Assembly: GCA_963721445.1 (NCBI GenBank)
Contig: CAVRIZ010000005.1
Location: forward strand, 930,001 to 994,000
Reading direction: 5' to 3'
DNA: 64,000 nt
Source of the DNA: DAIOEK01 sp963721445
GTDB lineage: Bacteria > Chloroflexota > Anaerolineae > Anaerolineales > Anaerolineaceae
Both the position numbers and the translations under genes were made by a program. The notes under the pieces are model-generated. The model did no database searches. It worked only from the letters and a program-made list of their open reading frames with translations, and was not told the origin of the DNA. Shown piece by piece: positions 45,186-56,065 of the stretch. Each line of letters starts with the position of its first letter. Position 1 is the first letter of the stretch.

Positions 45186-47261
45186 ATGATTCAAGACAGT
45201 ACTCGATCATCTCTGGAACTTCTCTATCATGTCAGTCGAGAACTGGCAAATGAAATCGAGTTGCGTCCACTCTTAAAAAAGACCCTTTCCCTGGCGGTTT
45301 ATCATGTTGGCGCTGAAAGAGCCAGCATTGTCATTTTAAATGAGCAAAATAAACCAATCGATGCCGCCATTATGTACGGAGATAAGATCTACAATCACAC
45401 CGTCCAACAACTGAAAGAGACCGTTGAAAAAGGGATGGCAGGCTGGGTTGTCCGCCACCATAAACCTGTGATGGTTGATGATACAAGGGAGGATTTACGG
45501 TGGGTTCGTCGCCCGGATGATGACTCAAATAAAAGCGGGGCAAAAAGCGCCCTCTGCGTTCCGTTGATGGCGCATCGTAAGCTGGTGGGGGTGCTTACGG
45601 TTGTGCATCCAATGGTTGGTTTCTTTAACAATGATCAACTGAATTTGCTTCAATCGATCGCCGATATCGCCGGTCTGGCCGCCCTTAATGCCAGGCTGTA
45701 TGAAAGCAGCAAGCAACGATCTCGAGTGATGTCTGCGTTAATTGACAATGCCGTTGCGCTTAATTCATCCCTGCAATTGGATGAGGTTCTGAAAATCCTA
45801 ATGGAGCAAACCACCCAGGCGTTGGAAGTGGAAGTGGCAGCGCTGGGGTTGATCATCAATGAAGGCAAGGAAATTGAGTTCCGGTCAGCCTGGGGAGAAA
45901 GCTCCCAATTTGTGGAACATGTTCGGATTGAAGTCGGTAAAGGTGTTGCGGGTACAGTGGCGGCAACCGGAAAATCGATGATCACCGGATTGTCTGACCT
46001 TAAAGAGATCGATCAGTATCCCGGATACTCAATCTACAGCATGGCCGCGGCTCCGGTTCGTGCGAACAATCAGATCATCGGTGTGTTGCTCGCCATGAAT
46101 CCGAAAATTGGTGAGTTTGATCCTGATACCCTCACCATCCTTAATGCCATCTGCAGTGTCGCCGGGACCGCCATTCGCAACGCACAAACTTTTGAGCAGT
46201 TACACATCTCGCAGCAACGCTATGCGGAACTATTTGAAGATCACATCGATCCAATTGTCATCACAGATTTTTCAGGCATGATAGTGGAAGCCAATCAGCA
46301 AGCCTGTACGAACCTGCAATATTCCAAGGAGAGTATCCTCAAGCTCTCCATAAGTCAGATCCATAAATCAAATGATAAAAAATTAGGGGCTGGTTATAAG
46401 CATATCTCAGAATCAGGGACCATCACCTATGAATCAGAAATGGTGGCATCAAATGGTTGGCGGATCCCGGTTCAGGTGATTGCACGAAAGGTCAATTTTA
46501 GTGGCATCGCCAGTATCCAATGGGTATTGCGGGATATAAGCGAGAGGATAGACCTGGATACGTTGCGGAATGACCTGATCGCGATGGTTTATCACGATCT
46601 CAGGTCTCCCCTGGCAAATGTAACCGCCAGCCTCGATATCCTCAGCTCTCTCACGCCGCCCGATCGGGATGAAACGACTGTCAGTTTGTTGAATATCGCG
46701 ATGCGATCATCAGACAGGATACAAAGACTACTTAATTCATTACTGGATGTGTATCGCCTGGAAGCCGGTCAGACTGTCGTAAATAGAAAAGAGATCGAAC
46801 CGACCACCCTGATCACCGAGGTTATTGATGTCATCCAGCCGGCGTTGGATACAAAAAACCAATCCTTGAATCGAGTAATTTCTGTCGATCTGCCTCCGTT
46901 CTGGGTAGATCCGGACATGATCCGACGGGTATTGGTGAATTTGATGGAAAACGCATCCAAGTTTTCACCTCAGGATTCTCATATTGAAATTGGTGCGGAT
47001 CAGGTTGATGGCTATACCCGCATTTGGATCAAAGATGACGGACCGGGTATCCCCTTGGAAGACCAGGAACGGATCTTTGAAAAATTCTCCCGATTAAAGG
47101 TAAATGGAACCATAAAAGGGCTGGGGTTGGGATTAACCTTTTGCAAATTAGCGGTTAGTGGTCATGGCGGAAAGATCTGGGTGGAAAGCACACCTGGGAA
47201 TGGAAGTACCTTCTTCTTCACCTTGCCTCCAAAAAAGATAGCCGAGCAATCCATGCAATGA
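45186..47261 (+). CDS. GAF-GAF-PAS soluble sensor histidine kinase
   Basis: 691 residues, no membrane helix. GAF 1 about residues 20-165 (GMAGWVVRHHKPVMVDD), GAF 2 about 190-345 (GKGVAGTVAATGKSM), PAS about 350-460, HisKA with phospho-acceptor His in MVYHDLRSPLAN, and HATPase_c with NLMENASKFSP, KDDGPGIP and GLGLGLTFCK. No cognate response regulator is adjacent; the orphan receiver at 60.7 kb is one candidate. Its ligand is unknown. Confidence 0.92.
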   Translation: MIQDSTRSSLELLYHVSRELANEIELRPLLKKTLSLAVYHVGAERASIVILNEQNKPIDAAIMYGDKIYNHTVQQLKETVEKGMAGWVVRHHKPVMVDDTREDLRWVRRPDDDSNKSGAKSALCVPLMAHRKLVGVLTVVHPMVGFFNNDQLNLLQSIADIAGLAALNARLYESSKQRSRVMSALIDNAVALNSSLQLDEVLKILMEQTTQALEVEVAALGLIINEGKEIEFRSAWGESSQFVEHVRIEVGKGVAGTVAATGKSMITGLSDLKEIDQYPGYSIYSMAAAPVRANNQIIGVLLAMNPKIGEFDPDTLTILNAICSVAGTAIRNAQTFEQLHISQQRYAELFEDHIDPIVITDFSGMIVEANQQACTNLQYSKESILKLSISQIHKSNDKKLGAGYKHISESGTITYESEMVASNGWRIPVQVIARKVNFSGIASIQWVLRDISERIDLDTLRNDLIAMVYHDLRSPLANVTASLDILSSLTPPDRDETTVSLLNIAMRSSDRIQRLLNSLLDVYRLEAGQTVVNRKEIEPTTLITEVIDVIQPALDTKNQSLNRVISVDLPPFWVDPDMIRRVLVNLMENASKFSPQDSHIEIGADQVDGYTRIWIKDDGPGIPLEDQERIFEKFSRLKVNGTIKGLGLGLTFCKLAVSGHGGKIWVESTPGNGSTFFFTLPPKKIAEQSMQ

Positions 47262-47288
47262 TGATACAATCCAGACAATTGGAGACAT

Positions 47289-48146
47289 ATGCAAGAAATT
47301 ACCCCTGATATCTTTATTGAAACGAATTATTTGGGTGTCGTTTTAGGCGCGATTAACGCCCCCCATGGATTAATTTTAATTGATGCACCACTCCGGCCTG
47401 AAGACAATCGGACCTGGCGATCTTCCCTACTGAATCTCAGCGGGGGCGTGGACCGAATGCTGATCAACCTGGATGCCCATCCGGACCGAACTCTCGGGGC
47501 AAGAGCTATGGAATGCACGATAGTTGGGCAGGAGAAAATTGCCCTGGCATTTCGCAATCGTCCAACAACTTTTAAATCTCAAAATTCTGAAACGGGAGCC
47601 GATTGGGAACTGATCCCCTCCCTGGGAACCATCCGCTGGAATCCACCGGAAATTTCATTCAGCGAAAAAATGCAAATCCACTGGGGTGACCGCCCCATAT
47701 TGTTGGAGGCCAGACCAGGTCCTTATGCCGGATCTTTGTGGATCATCCTCCCGCAAGAAAAAGTGATCTTTGTCGGCGATGCGGTTCTTAAGGATCAACC
47801 GCCATTTCTAAGTCATGCGGATCTTCCTGCCTGGATCGCAAACCTCAAAGAGCTACAAGCTCAAGAGTATCACGAGTATTTTATTGTTAGTGGCCGGAGT
47901 GGATTGGTAACACAAGAAGATGTCCGAAAACAAACCACATATCTGGAAAAGATCAATGAAGTCATTGATCAATTTTGCGAACAAAAATTACCTTCCGAAT
48001 CACTCGAAAAGATCATCCTGGAATTTCTTTCACCATTTCAGTTTCCGTCCTATAAATCCATTCAATTTGCCCAGAGATTACGGTGGGGATTGACCCATTA
48101 CCATAGTCCGGAAATCATTGTCAGCCCTATAGACCCGGAAGAATAA
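47289..48146 (+). CDS. Degenerate metallo-beta-lactamase-fold protein
   Basis: 285 residues. The N-terminal half follows the MBL fold (NYLGVVLGAINAPHGLILIDAPLRPED), but the metal motif HxHxDH is reduced to LDAHPDRT. A later GDAV motif is kept. Loss of most zinc ligands suggests it is not a hydrolase of the usual kind. Placed between the sensor kinase and ansA, with five bases to the latter. Confidence 0.7.
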   Translation: MQEITPDIFIETNYLGVVLGAINAPHGLILIDAPLRPEDNRTWRSSLLNLSGGVDRMLINLDAHPDRTLGARAMECTIVGQEKIALAFRNRPTTFKSQNSETGADWELIPSLGTIRWNPPEISFSEKMQIHWGDRPILLEARPGPYAGSLWIILPQEKVIFVGDAVLKDQPPFLSHADLPAWIANLKELQAQEYHEYFIVSGRSGLVTQEDVRKQTTYLEKINEVIDQFCEQKLPSESLEKIILEFLSPFQFPSYKSIQFAQRLRWGLTHYHSPEIIVSPIDPEE

Positions 48147-48151
48147 AGACA

Positions 48152-49197
48152 ATGGAAACCAGTCCATATGTCCCCCTATTTGAAGCCACGCGCGGACAAA
48201 TAGTGGAATCTGTCCAATTCGGGGCAATCGTCGTGGTTGATATCGAAGGGAAAGTTCTCGCCCATGAAGGTGACCCGGAATTGGTCACCTTTTTACGTTC
48301 TTCTGCTAAACCGTTTCAAGCGTTGCCTTTTATGGAATCGCGTGGTGATTCATATTTTCACCTCACAGAGAATGAGGTGGCTATCATGTGCGCGTCACAT
48401 GCCGGGACTGATGAACATCTTCAAGTATTGCAGAGCTTTCAACGGAAAATTGGCATAACCGAAGATCAGTTAATGTGCGGAACACATCCCCCATTCAATA
48501 CCGAAACCTGGCACCACATGATAAAGACTGGTGAAAAGCTCACCGCCAACCGCCACAATTGTTCGGGTAAACATACCGGGATGTTAGCATATGCCCGATT
48601 ACGCGGATTATCTTTTGAGGAGTATCCATCGATCGAGCATCCGATCCAGCAACAAATTCTACAAACATTCAGTGAAATGGTCGGTGTGGCGAAAGATAAG
48701 GTAGAGGTGGGCATTGATGGCTGTTCTGTTCCGACCTTTGCAGTTCCTCTCCGTAATGCAGCCTTCGGATACGCGCGACTGGCTGATCCTTCCCTGTTAT
48801 CATTGAACCGTAACGAAGCGTGTCGCCGAATCGTAAAGGCGATGACAACCAACTCCGATGATGATTGCAGGACCGAAATTATTTGATACGGTATTAATGA
48901 GCCTCGCCGGCAACAAGTTTTTAACCAAAACAGGAGCTGAAGGGTTTCAAGCCCTGTCTATCCTGCCGGATGCAATCGAACCAGGATCACCCGCTCTGGG
49001 TGTCGCGTTGAAGATCTCAGATGGAGATTTGGATGGTCGAGCCAAACCGGTGGTCATGCTCGAACTACTGCGTCAGTTGGGGGCTCTGTCCTCCAGTGAG
49101 CTGGCAGCGCTGAAAGATCTTTCCCGCCGTCCGATCTATAATTTCCGCCACCTGCAAGTTGGCGAGATCCGGCCATCTTTTTCCATCCATTCCATGA
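48152..49197 (+). CDS. ansA: L-asparaginase, AnsA/type II (Rhizobium etli-like) family; two frame breaks
   Basis: About 347 residues after repair. Motifs: FLRSSAKPFQALP with the SxxK-like pair, MCASHAGTDEHLQVL and NCSGKHTGMLAY. The first break lies near 48860 (one extra base joins TTNSD to MIAGPKLFDT). The second is a T5 run at 49178-49182: as written, the frame runs on into nth, but with T4 the protein ends EIRPSFPSIP with a TGA at 49195-49197 that overlaps the nth ATG by four bases. It hydrolyses asparagine to aspartate. Family membership is by the CSGKH-type motifs. Confidence 0.85.
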
Positions 49198-49877
49198 ATT
49201 TGGATCCAGACCTTCAGAAGAAAGCCCAGACTGTCTATCAGATCTTGATCGACCATTTTGGCCAACCTACCTGGAGGACGCCTCTCCCTCCGGTTGACGA
49301 ACTGGTTTCCACAATCCTTTCTCAGAACACGAACGACATCAACCGTGACAGAGCCTTTACTCAATTGACATCTCGTTTCCCCGACTGGGAAAGTGTCATG
49401 AGCGCTCCGGTAGACGAAGTGATCAGCTCCATTAAAATTGCTGGATTAGCCAACCAGAAAGGTCCCCGTATTCAACAGGTTTTACGTCAAATAGTGGCAG
49501 AGCAGGGAGCTCTGGATCTATCCTTTCTCGAAAATATCCCATTGGAAGATGCCAGATCCTGGTTGAAAAAATTTAAGGGGGTTGGACCAAAGACCGCTGC
49601 GATCGTACTGCAATTCTCATTAAATCGGCCTGCTTTTCCGGTCGATACCCATATATATCGAGTTACCGGCAGGATCGGGCTGCGTCCACTTACGACCAGT
49701 GTGGAAGAAACCCATCGCCTTATGGAAACCCTTTTTAAACCGGAGATGTTTTACGCCGGTCATTTAAATTTGATCAAGTTGGGTAGAGAGATCTGTACCG
49801 CCCGTAGACCTTACTGCGAGCGGTGTCCATTAACCGAAAATTGTGACTATTTTAGAGATTTCAAGCTAGGGCAGTAA
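49194..49877 (+). CDS. nth: Endonuclease III
   Basis: 227 residues from ATG 49194. Helix-hairpin-helix with the catalytic Lys in FKGVGPKTAAIVL and catalytic Asp in FPVDTHIYRV; the C-terminal [4Fe-4S] cluster has the spacing CX6CX2CX5C (CTARRPYCERCPLTENC). It removes oxidised pyrimidines from DNA. It is continuous with the asparaginase frame in the given sequence, most likely by a one-base error, and the true arrangement is a four-base overlap. Confidence 0.93.
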   Translation: MNLDPDLQKKAQTVYQILIDHFGQPTWRTPLPPVDELVSTILSQNTNDINRDRAFTQLTSRFPDWESVMSAPVDEVISSIKIAGLANQKGPRIQQVLRQIVAEQGALDLSFLENIPLEDARSWLKKFKGVGPKTAAIVLQFSLNRPAFPVDTHIYRVTGRIGLRPLTTSVEETHRLMETLFKPEMFYAGHLNLIKLGREICTARRPYCERCPLTENCDYFRDFKLGQ

Positions 49878-49897
49878 TAAGAATCAGTTTTTGCCGA

Positions 49898-51217
49898 TCA
49901 CTCTTGTGTAAGATCACCAATCATCGACCAGGGACCGGTCCAGGTAATTTTAACCGGTTTGAGCATTCCCTTGAGATTCTGATCTGTTTCCACAAACACC
50001 AGCTTGTTGGTAGGAGTCCTTCCCCGCCAGCGCTGTTTGGATTTTTCTTCGAATAAGACGTCGGTTACCTGCTCTTGATATCGGCTGTTAATTTCTCCGA
50101 CGATCCGTTCCTGTTGTTCCTCAAGTAATCGAAATCGGCGCATTTTTTCTTCCTGAGAGACATCGTCTGCCATCCGTCGGGTCGCCACCGTGTCTGGTCG
50201 GGGTGAATAACGAGCCAGATGAGCCACATCCAATCGCAGCTCTTCCAGGAGGTCATAGGTCTGCTGAAATTGTTCAGCTGTTTCACCCGGAAAACCTACA
50301 ATAATATCGGTCGCGATGGAGACTCCGGGGATCCTTTCGCGAATCTGATGCACGAGATTTCGATAATCATCCCGGGTATAGCCTCGCTTCATATTTGCCA
50401 ATACCTGGTCATCGCCAGCTTGAACTGGGACTTCGATATGTGGAGCTACTTTGGGTAATTCCGCGACTGTTTCGAGCAATTCAGATGTCATCCAATTAGG
50501 ATGGGATGTAAGGAACCGGATCCTTTCCAGACCTTCGATTTTGTGCAGTTCCCTCAGGAGGGCAGGAAGGTCTTGTCCCGGCGCCAGGTCTTTTCCGTAC
50601 CGGTCTACGATTTGTCCAAGTAGGGTGATTTCTTTTACACCCTGCAGAACCAGGGATTTTGCTTCTGAAACAACGACGTCGAACGGACGGCTCTCTTCGA
50701 TTCCCCTCCGGTAAGGAATTACACAATAGGTGCAGGCGTGCGAACAACCCAGCACAACCGGTAGAAAGGCACATACCTCATTACTGTGATCAAATCCGGG
50801 CAAAACGATCTCGCCATCCATTAATGCAAATCGATGGACAGTCTCGGATCGATCAAGGTCATGATGATTTTTCTGGATCAGGTAATCAACCAACGGCATG
50901 GGATCTGATGGGGCAGAAAATACGTCTACATATGGAAACCGGTTCTTTAGACGTGGATCTGGCTTCACACCAACCAGGCAACCCATCAAGTTTATTACGA
51001 GGTCAGGATGATTCTGTTTCAATGGTTTCAGGGAGCTCAATCTACCGTACGCTTTATTCTCTGCAGATTGGCGGACAACACAGGTATTCAAAACGATGAC
51101 ATCGGCTTCTTCAGGCGATCTGGTCTCGCGATATCCAAGCTCTTGCAGAGCAGAGGATACCCGATGCGAGTCGGCTACATTCATCTGGCAGCCTTCTGTC
51201 CATATGTGATATTTCAT
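49898..51217 (-). CDS. miaB: tRNA-2-methylthio-N6-dimethylallyladenosine synthase
   Basis: 439 residues. N-terminal methylthiotransferase domain with three cluster cysteines (EGCQMN, LNTCVV, MGCLVG), radical SAM domain with CSHACTYCVIPYRRG (CX3CX2C), and a C-terminal TRAM domain (RWRGRTPTNKLVFVE). Adds the methylthio group to i6A37 of tRNAs reading U-starting codons. Convergent with nth; divergent from the C39 gene. Second radical-SAM tRNA-modifying enzyme of the window. Confidence 0.93.
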   Translation of the reverse strand: MKYHIWTEGCQMNVADSHRVSSALQELGYRETRSPEEADVIVLNTCVVRQSAENKAYGRLSSLKPLKQNHPDLVINLMGCLVGVKPDPRLKNRFPYVDVFSAPSDPMPLVDYLIQKNHHDLDRSETVHRFALMDGEIVLPGFDHSNEVCAFLPVVLGCSHACTYCVIPYRRGIEESRPFDVVVSEAKSLVLQGVKEITLLGQIVDRYGKDLAPGQDLPALLRELHKIEGLERIRFLTSHPNWMTSELLETVAELPKVAPHIEVPVQAGDDQVLANMKRGYTRDDYRNLVHQIRERIPGVSIATDIIVGFPGETAEQFQQTYDLLEELRLDVAHLARYSPRPDTVATRRMADDVSQEEKMRRFRLLEEQQERIVGEINSRYQEQVTDVLFEEKSKQRWRGRTPTNKLVFVETDQNLKGMLKPVKITWTGPWSMIGDLTQE

Positions 51218-51302
51218 AGCCGCGATTATACCAGATGTAATTCCCCCTTATTTAGTCCGATTTATTAAGTTTTATTTAATTTCACATGATAGAATTACCG
51301 CC

Positions 51303-52547
51303 ATGTTAAAGAACAAATATATGTCTGCACTCCTCGGAATGCTGGCGATGATCATTCTGTTATCCGGTTTTTATTTTGTGCCCGACGTCAAACGGCGGGT
51401 GGATTGGCGCATGGACGAGATAACCACTTATCTCCGGGTTGTGTTAAACCCCATCAAAGATATGCCAACCCCAGTCTCTGTATCTCTACCCCAGATAGCC
51501 TCCACCGCAACCCCGGCACCGGAGATAGTCACACCGGAACCAAACATTGTCACGCAAGCCCCACTTACGCCTACCCTGACTCCTACGGTTTTACCTTCAT
51601 CCGCCTCACTTCAGGCTCCTGAATACGAACGGCAGGGAACGAATAATTGCGGTCCTGCCGCCCTATCCACCTACCTGCGATACTATCAATGGGATGGGAA
51701 CCAAGATGACATCGCGAAGGTTCTTAAATCCACAACAGCGGATCGCAACGTAAATGTGGAAGAATTGGATTATTTCGTTAAGAACTATGCCGGATGGCTG
51801 CAAACACAATACCGCGTGGGAGGTGATATCAAACTCCTTAAAACGTTGATCGCGAATGGTATACCCGTTGTCATTGAAGAAGCAATGACAATTGATAAAT
51901 CGTACTGGCCCAATGATGACCGTTGGGCAGGCCACTACCTATTTCTCAACGGGTACAACGATGCCACACAGACTTTTGTCTCTCAGGATACCTACTACGG
52001 TCCGGATATGGCAGTCAGTTACACCCAACTTGAGAAGAACTGGCAGGCGTTCAATCATGTTTACATTTTGATCTATCTGCCCGAGCAGGAAGAGACGGTG
52101 AAACAAATCCTGGGGGAAAACTGGGATGCGGTAAAGAATAGAGAAAACGCAATCACAACCGCAGAGGAAGCTACCCGCAAAGAACCGGATAACCCCTTCC
52201 ACTGGTTCAATCTCGGTACCAATTTGGTCTACTTTGATCGGTATGGCGAAGCTTCTGCAGCATACGATAAAGCCCGCGAGATCGGCATCCCGCAGCGTAT
52301 GCTGAGGTATCAATTTGGCCCATTCTTAGCTTATTTCAACGCACTACGCACAGACGATCTACTTGCTGTGGCAAAATACGCGATCACCATCACACCAAAT
52401 TCGGAAGAAGCGCGTCTCTGGTTGGGATGGGCGTATTTTCGCAATGGAGATAAGGCTGCAGCAGAATCTGAATTCTGGAAAGCACTCGAAGAAAACAATA
52501 ACTACAGTGATGCCAAGTATGCGTTGAACTATGTAGCATCGCATTAA
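51303..52547 (+). CDS. Membrane-anchored C39-like cysteine peptidase with TPR tail
   Basis: 414 residues. One membrane helix (residues about 8-28), Pro/Thr-rich linker, then a C39-like papain-fold domain with the Cys in TNNCGPAALSTYLRY and His in WAGHYLFLNGYND followed by VSQDTYYGP. Residues 290-410 form two to three TPR-like repeats (NPFHWFNLGTNLVYFDRYGEASAAYDKA). Probably a surface protease or transglutaminase-like enzyme; without a transporter it is not a bacteriocin exporter. A TAGAAT lies 11 bases before the ATG. Confidence 0.82.
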   Translation: MLKNKYMSALLGMLAMIILLSGFYFVPDVKRRVDWRMDEITTYLRVVLNPIKDMPTPVSVSLPQIASTATPAPEIVTPEPNIVTQAPLTPTLTPTVLPSSASLQAPEYERQGTNNCGPAALSTYLRYYQWDGNQDDIAKVLKSTTADRNVNVEELDYFVKNYAGWLQTQYRVGGDIKLLKTLIANGIPVVIEEAMTIDKSYWPNDDRWAGHYLFLNGYNDATQTFVSQDTYYGPDMAVSYTQLEKNWQAFNHVYILIYLPEQEETVKQILGENWDAVKNRENAITTAEEATRKEPDNPFHWFNLGTNLVYFDRYGEASAAYDKAREIGIPQRMLRYQFGPFLAYFNALRTDDLLAVAKYAITITPNSEEARLWLGWAYFRNGDKAAAESEFWKALEENNNYSDAKYALNYVASH

Positions 52548-52594
52548 GCAGGATAATAGGTGTAATTTCGATGTAGGTGGGAAAGGTATTGACC

Positions 52595-53924
52595 ATGATA
52601 ATACGATCACTCAAGACGTTAAAAGATGGGTTGATATTACGTCGATCGACGGTGGATGATATTGAGGCATTGGCGCTCTTCCAATCGACCATCCATTCAG
52701 ATGATCACAAAACGCCTGACTCACGCATCGGAGATTGGGTTCGTGACTTAATGTCTGGTCAACATCCTACCTTCCACGTGGATGATTTCACCATCATCGA
52801 AGATCCCGCAACCCGGAAGATCGTTTCCAGCCTATGTTTGATTGATCAGACCTGGAGCTACGGAGGTATTCAATTCAAAGTAGGAAGACCTGAACTCGTG
52901 GCAACTGACCCGGATTATCGCAATCGGGGATTGATCCGTGAACAGATGAATGTGATCCACGAATGGAGTAAAAAACGTGGACAGGTCCTTCAAGCGATCA
53001 CCGGTATTCCATATTACTATCGACTGTTTGGATATGAAATGACCCTGGAATTGGATGGGGGCAGGAATACCTATGAATACCCGATTCCCAAGAAAAAAGA
53101 AGACAAACCGGATCAATTTGTCTTTCGACCTGCGAATTCCGCTGACATACCCTTTCTGATGGCCATGTATGAGCAGGCTGCCAGCCGATCGCTGGTTCAT
53201 TGTATGCGAGATCAATCCATCTGGGAGCATGAGTTGAACAGTAAACTCGATACGGACCTCGAAAGGTTGTGGATTTTTGTCATCGAGACCAAGGAGGGAT
53301 TCACCGGTGGGTATCCTGGCGCATGCCAATGAATTGTGGGGACCGACCATGCCAGTCAAACTCCTGGAGATCATTCCGGGGCAGCCCTGGATGTCCACCT
53401 GTCAGGAGGCGCTCCGGTTCGCCTGGTCGCAAGGCAAGATGCTGGCTGAGAAATACAACCAGAAGTTTGATGTATTGGGTTTATGGCTGGGATCAGATCA
53501 CCCTGCCTATCATGCCTTGCCCGACAGTCTTCCCAAGGTTCGCGATCCATATTCCTATTACATCCGGATCCCAGACTTAATCCAGTTTCTCAACCATATC
53601 AGACCGGTATTGGAAAAAAGAATGGAGAACTCGGTTGCCAGTGGATATACCGGAGAACTCCCGATCAGCTTATACTCCGATGGGATCAAATTCGTCTTCA
53701 AGAATGGCTTAATCACTTCGATCGAACCCTACCATGAAAAGGAACACGAAGCCCAGGCATACTTCCCATACCTGAGCTTCTACCATCTCCTTTTCGGAAC
53801 AAAGTCACTGGCGGAATTGGTCAAGTTCTATGCAGATTGTTCTGTCCGACCCTGTTCTGACGCTACACCGATCCTGGAGGCGCTCTTCCCACCGGCTGTG
53901 TCCAACGTCATACCGCTGAGCTAA
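52595..53924 (+). CDS. GNAT-family acetyltransferase, two-domain (one frame break)
   Basis: About 442 residues after removing one G near 53306, which joins KEGFT to VGILAHANELWG. The N-terminal GNAT domain has the acetyl-CoA motif ELVATDPDYRNRGLIREQM and YRLFGYEM. The C-terminal part resembles the sterol-carrier-like tail and second GNAT of Eis-like enzymes, with low certainty. The substrate is unknown. The start ATG 52595 follows a weak AAAGG site. Confidence 0.75.
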
Positions 53925-53963
53925 GGCAGATTGGGATAACAACCAGGTCTTATTCCAAATAGA

Positions 53964-55849
53964 CTATTGACAATCCGGGTGGGTCAAATATACCTGTTGT
54001 TTATTCTTACTTGCACGGATGGAGAAGGAATGGGCAAGTTGCTCTTTCGCTTGCGATCCAAGTGAATCGTATTCACTGGAAGCTAAAATCCCATAACAAT
54101 ATCGCGAATAATCGCCCTGTAGGAATCCGGGTAAATCATTTGTTACACTTTCCTTGGGTAAATTTCCATCCAATGCAATATTGAGCATGATTCGGGTGTA
54201 GTCAGGAGTAAGACCAATCGGCGCCCTACCATTCCTGACAAAATTTGAAGCGAAGATAAGTCTATTAGGGTAGGACTGAATATCTGGAGCCCATTCATTA
54301 ATAATTTCAAACCGCTGGTTCACAACCTCTGAAATATTGTGAGATTCTAACGACGAAAATATCTGGTTGAAAGGAATAAGACTACCTGAAAATAAGACCA
54401 GACCTGTGAGAACGAGTCTCCATCCCGTTGCTCTGGCCGGAACAAGAAGAAGGACCAGCGAGAGTCCAACAATGAAAATGGGAAGGACAAAAACACCATA
54501 GACAAATTCAGTCTGATATATTCCCTGATCCAGTCTTTGGAGGATAAGCGTATCAATGGCATAAGAAATAATGGCTGCGATGGGAATTATGACAATAAAC
54601 CAGAGGATTCTAATTGTTTTTTCTTGAATAAGAGGGGCAAGGAAAGGAGCGGCAAGTATTGCTAAGATGGGGTAAATCGGGATTAGATAACGTGGATAGG
54701 CCTGGAAAGGTATCAGAGAGTAAATGGCAATAAAGACCAGGGAAAATGAAATCAGTATCTGATAAATCTGTTTTTCGGATTGAGTCTTTGGTATCGCATA
54801 TTTCAACAGGATAAGGAACAAGCTAAATAGGCTTGGAGAAAAAACCAACGCAGTAAAGAAGTTCTTATTCTGAATGGGTTTCAGTCCTGGATCAAAACCT
54901 GTCCTGGCAGTATACCAATTCGCAAAATCGGAAGCCCTAAATCCCCACAAAGGATCATGCAGGATGATGGCATTCAAGAGGATCAGGGTAGCACAGGCAA
55001 GGACGATACCCAGTATGAATAGCCCTACCTGGGTCAGTATCTTTCTTGCCGATAAGTTTTGACGCCCATAGATCCACAAAATACCTGCTACTGGCACCAG
55101 GATTGCGATGGCCACTTCTTTGGTTCTGAGACCGAATCCCAGGACCAAACCCAGCAAGAAGACAGAAACACTCTGTAGAACCTCGGGACGGTCAGTGAAA
55201 GGATCACCAGAAAAGCGCAAATGGAGAATAACAACTCCAGCGTGAAATCCACGTAGGCGACACCGATATATTCCATAACAAACGGTTGGATCGAAAATAG
55301 GAAGAGTCCAAATACGCCGCACACGATCCGAATGAGAGTTGCATGTTTTCGGGTCAATAACACGATGGACAAATACACCAGTGTCAGAACTGTGCATTGG
55401 ACGACGATCCAATAATAACGGACAGCCCGGAAAGAATCACCATTGGTCAACCAATAGAATATTTTTAACAAGAAGATATGGAAATACTGATTTAGTACCC
55501 TTATCTCTGCTACCGAATTCTTGGCGGCATTCATATATAAGAGTTCGTCCCAGGTTGTTGGTCCACCGCCAACACCGATCAGGAACCGGATTAAGGGAAC
55601 CAGTATGACGATAATGAACAAACCTGGAATCACCCATTCGCGATAACCGGGGTAATAGCTGATCCAAAGGCAAACGGCGCCATATATCAGGAGGCTGAGG
55701 CCGGTTAGGATGGTGTAGTTTTGTGATTTCGCAGCCAGGACTAAGGAGAGTAGAAGTATTCCAAGCACCAATGAAACGATCGCGATAATCTGACCAAGGC
55801 GCTTATCGTGGGTGATCTTATCGGAAATTCTCTGAATCGCCTGGAACAC
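53964..55849 (-). CDS. GT39-like polytopic membrane glycosyltransferase (one frame break)
   Basis: About 628 residues with ten or more helices after repair near 55185, where one base is missing. Early in the protein, the loop after the second or third helix carries GPTTWDELLYMNAAK, with Asp-Glu in the position of the catalytic acidic pair of GT39/ArnT-like enzymes that use polyprenyl-linked sugars. The periplasmic C-terminal region (IINEWAPDIQSYPNRLIFAS) is short. The acceptor may be a protein or lipid; unknown. Start is GTG 55849. Confidence 0.75.
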
Positions 55850-55945
55850 TATCTATAAATCCTTTTCCTTTGGAATCCCGAATAGATGCAAGAGTCAGGG
55901 CAGGAAATATTAGGCTGGGATGGTCAGAAACAATCTATTCCAATA

Positions 55946-55974
55946 ATTCTATCCTTTACCAGCTCAACAGACAA
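55946..55974 (-). promoter_or_regulatory. Possible promoter of the GT39-like gene
   Basis: On the minus strand TTGTCT, 17 bases, TAGAAT. It lies about 100 bases before the GTG start. Otherwise the region 55850-56065 shows nothing. Confidence 0.4.
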
Positions 55975-56065
55975 CAAGATATCATGAATAGATTGCATTC
56001 CCAGAATACTCTTTCTTTACACCATTACATTAGTTATTTTTTTGAACTATTTCATTAGTAACAAT

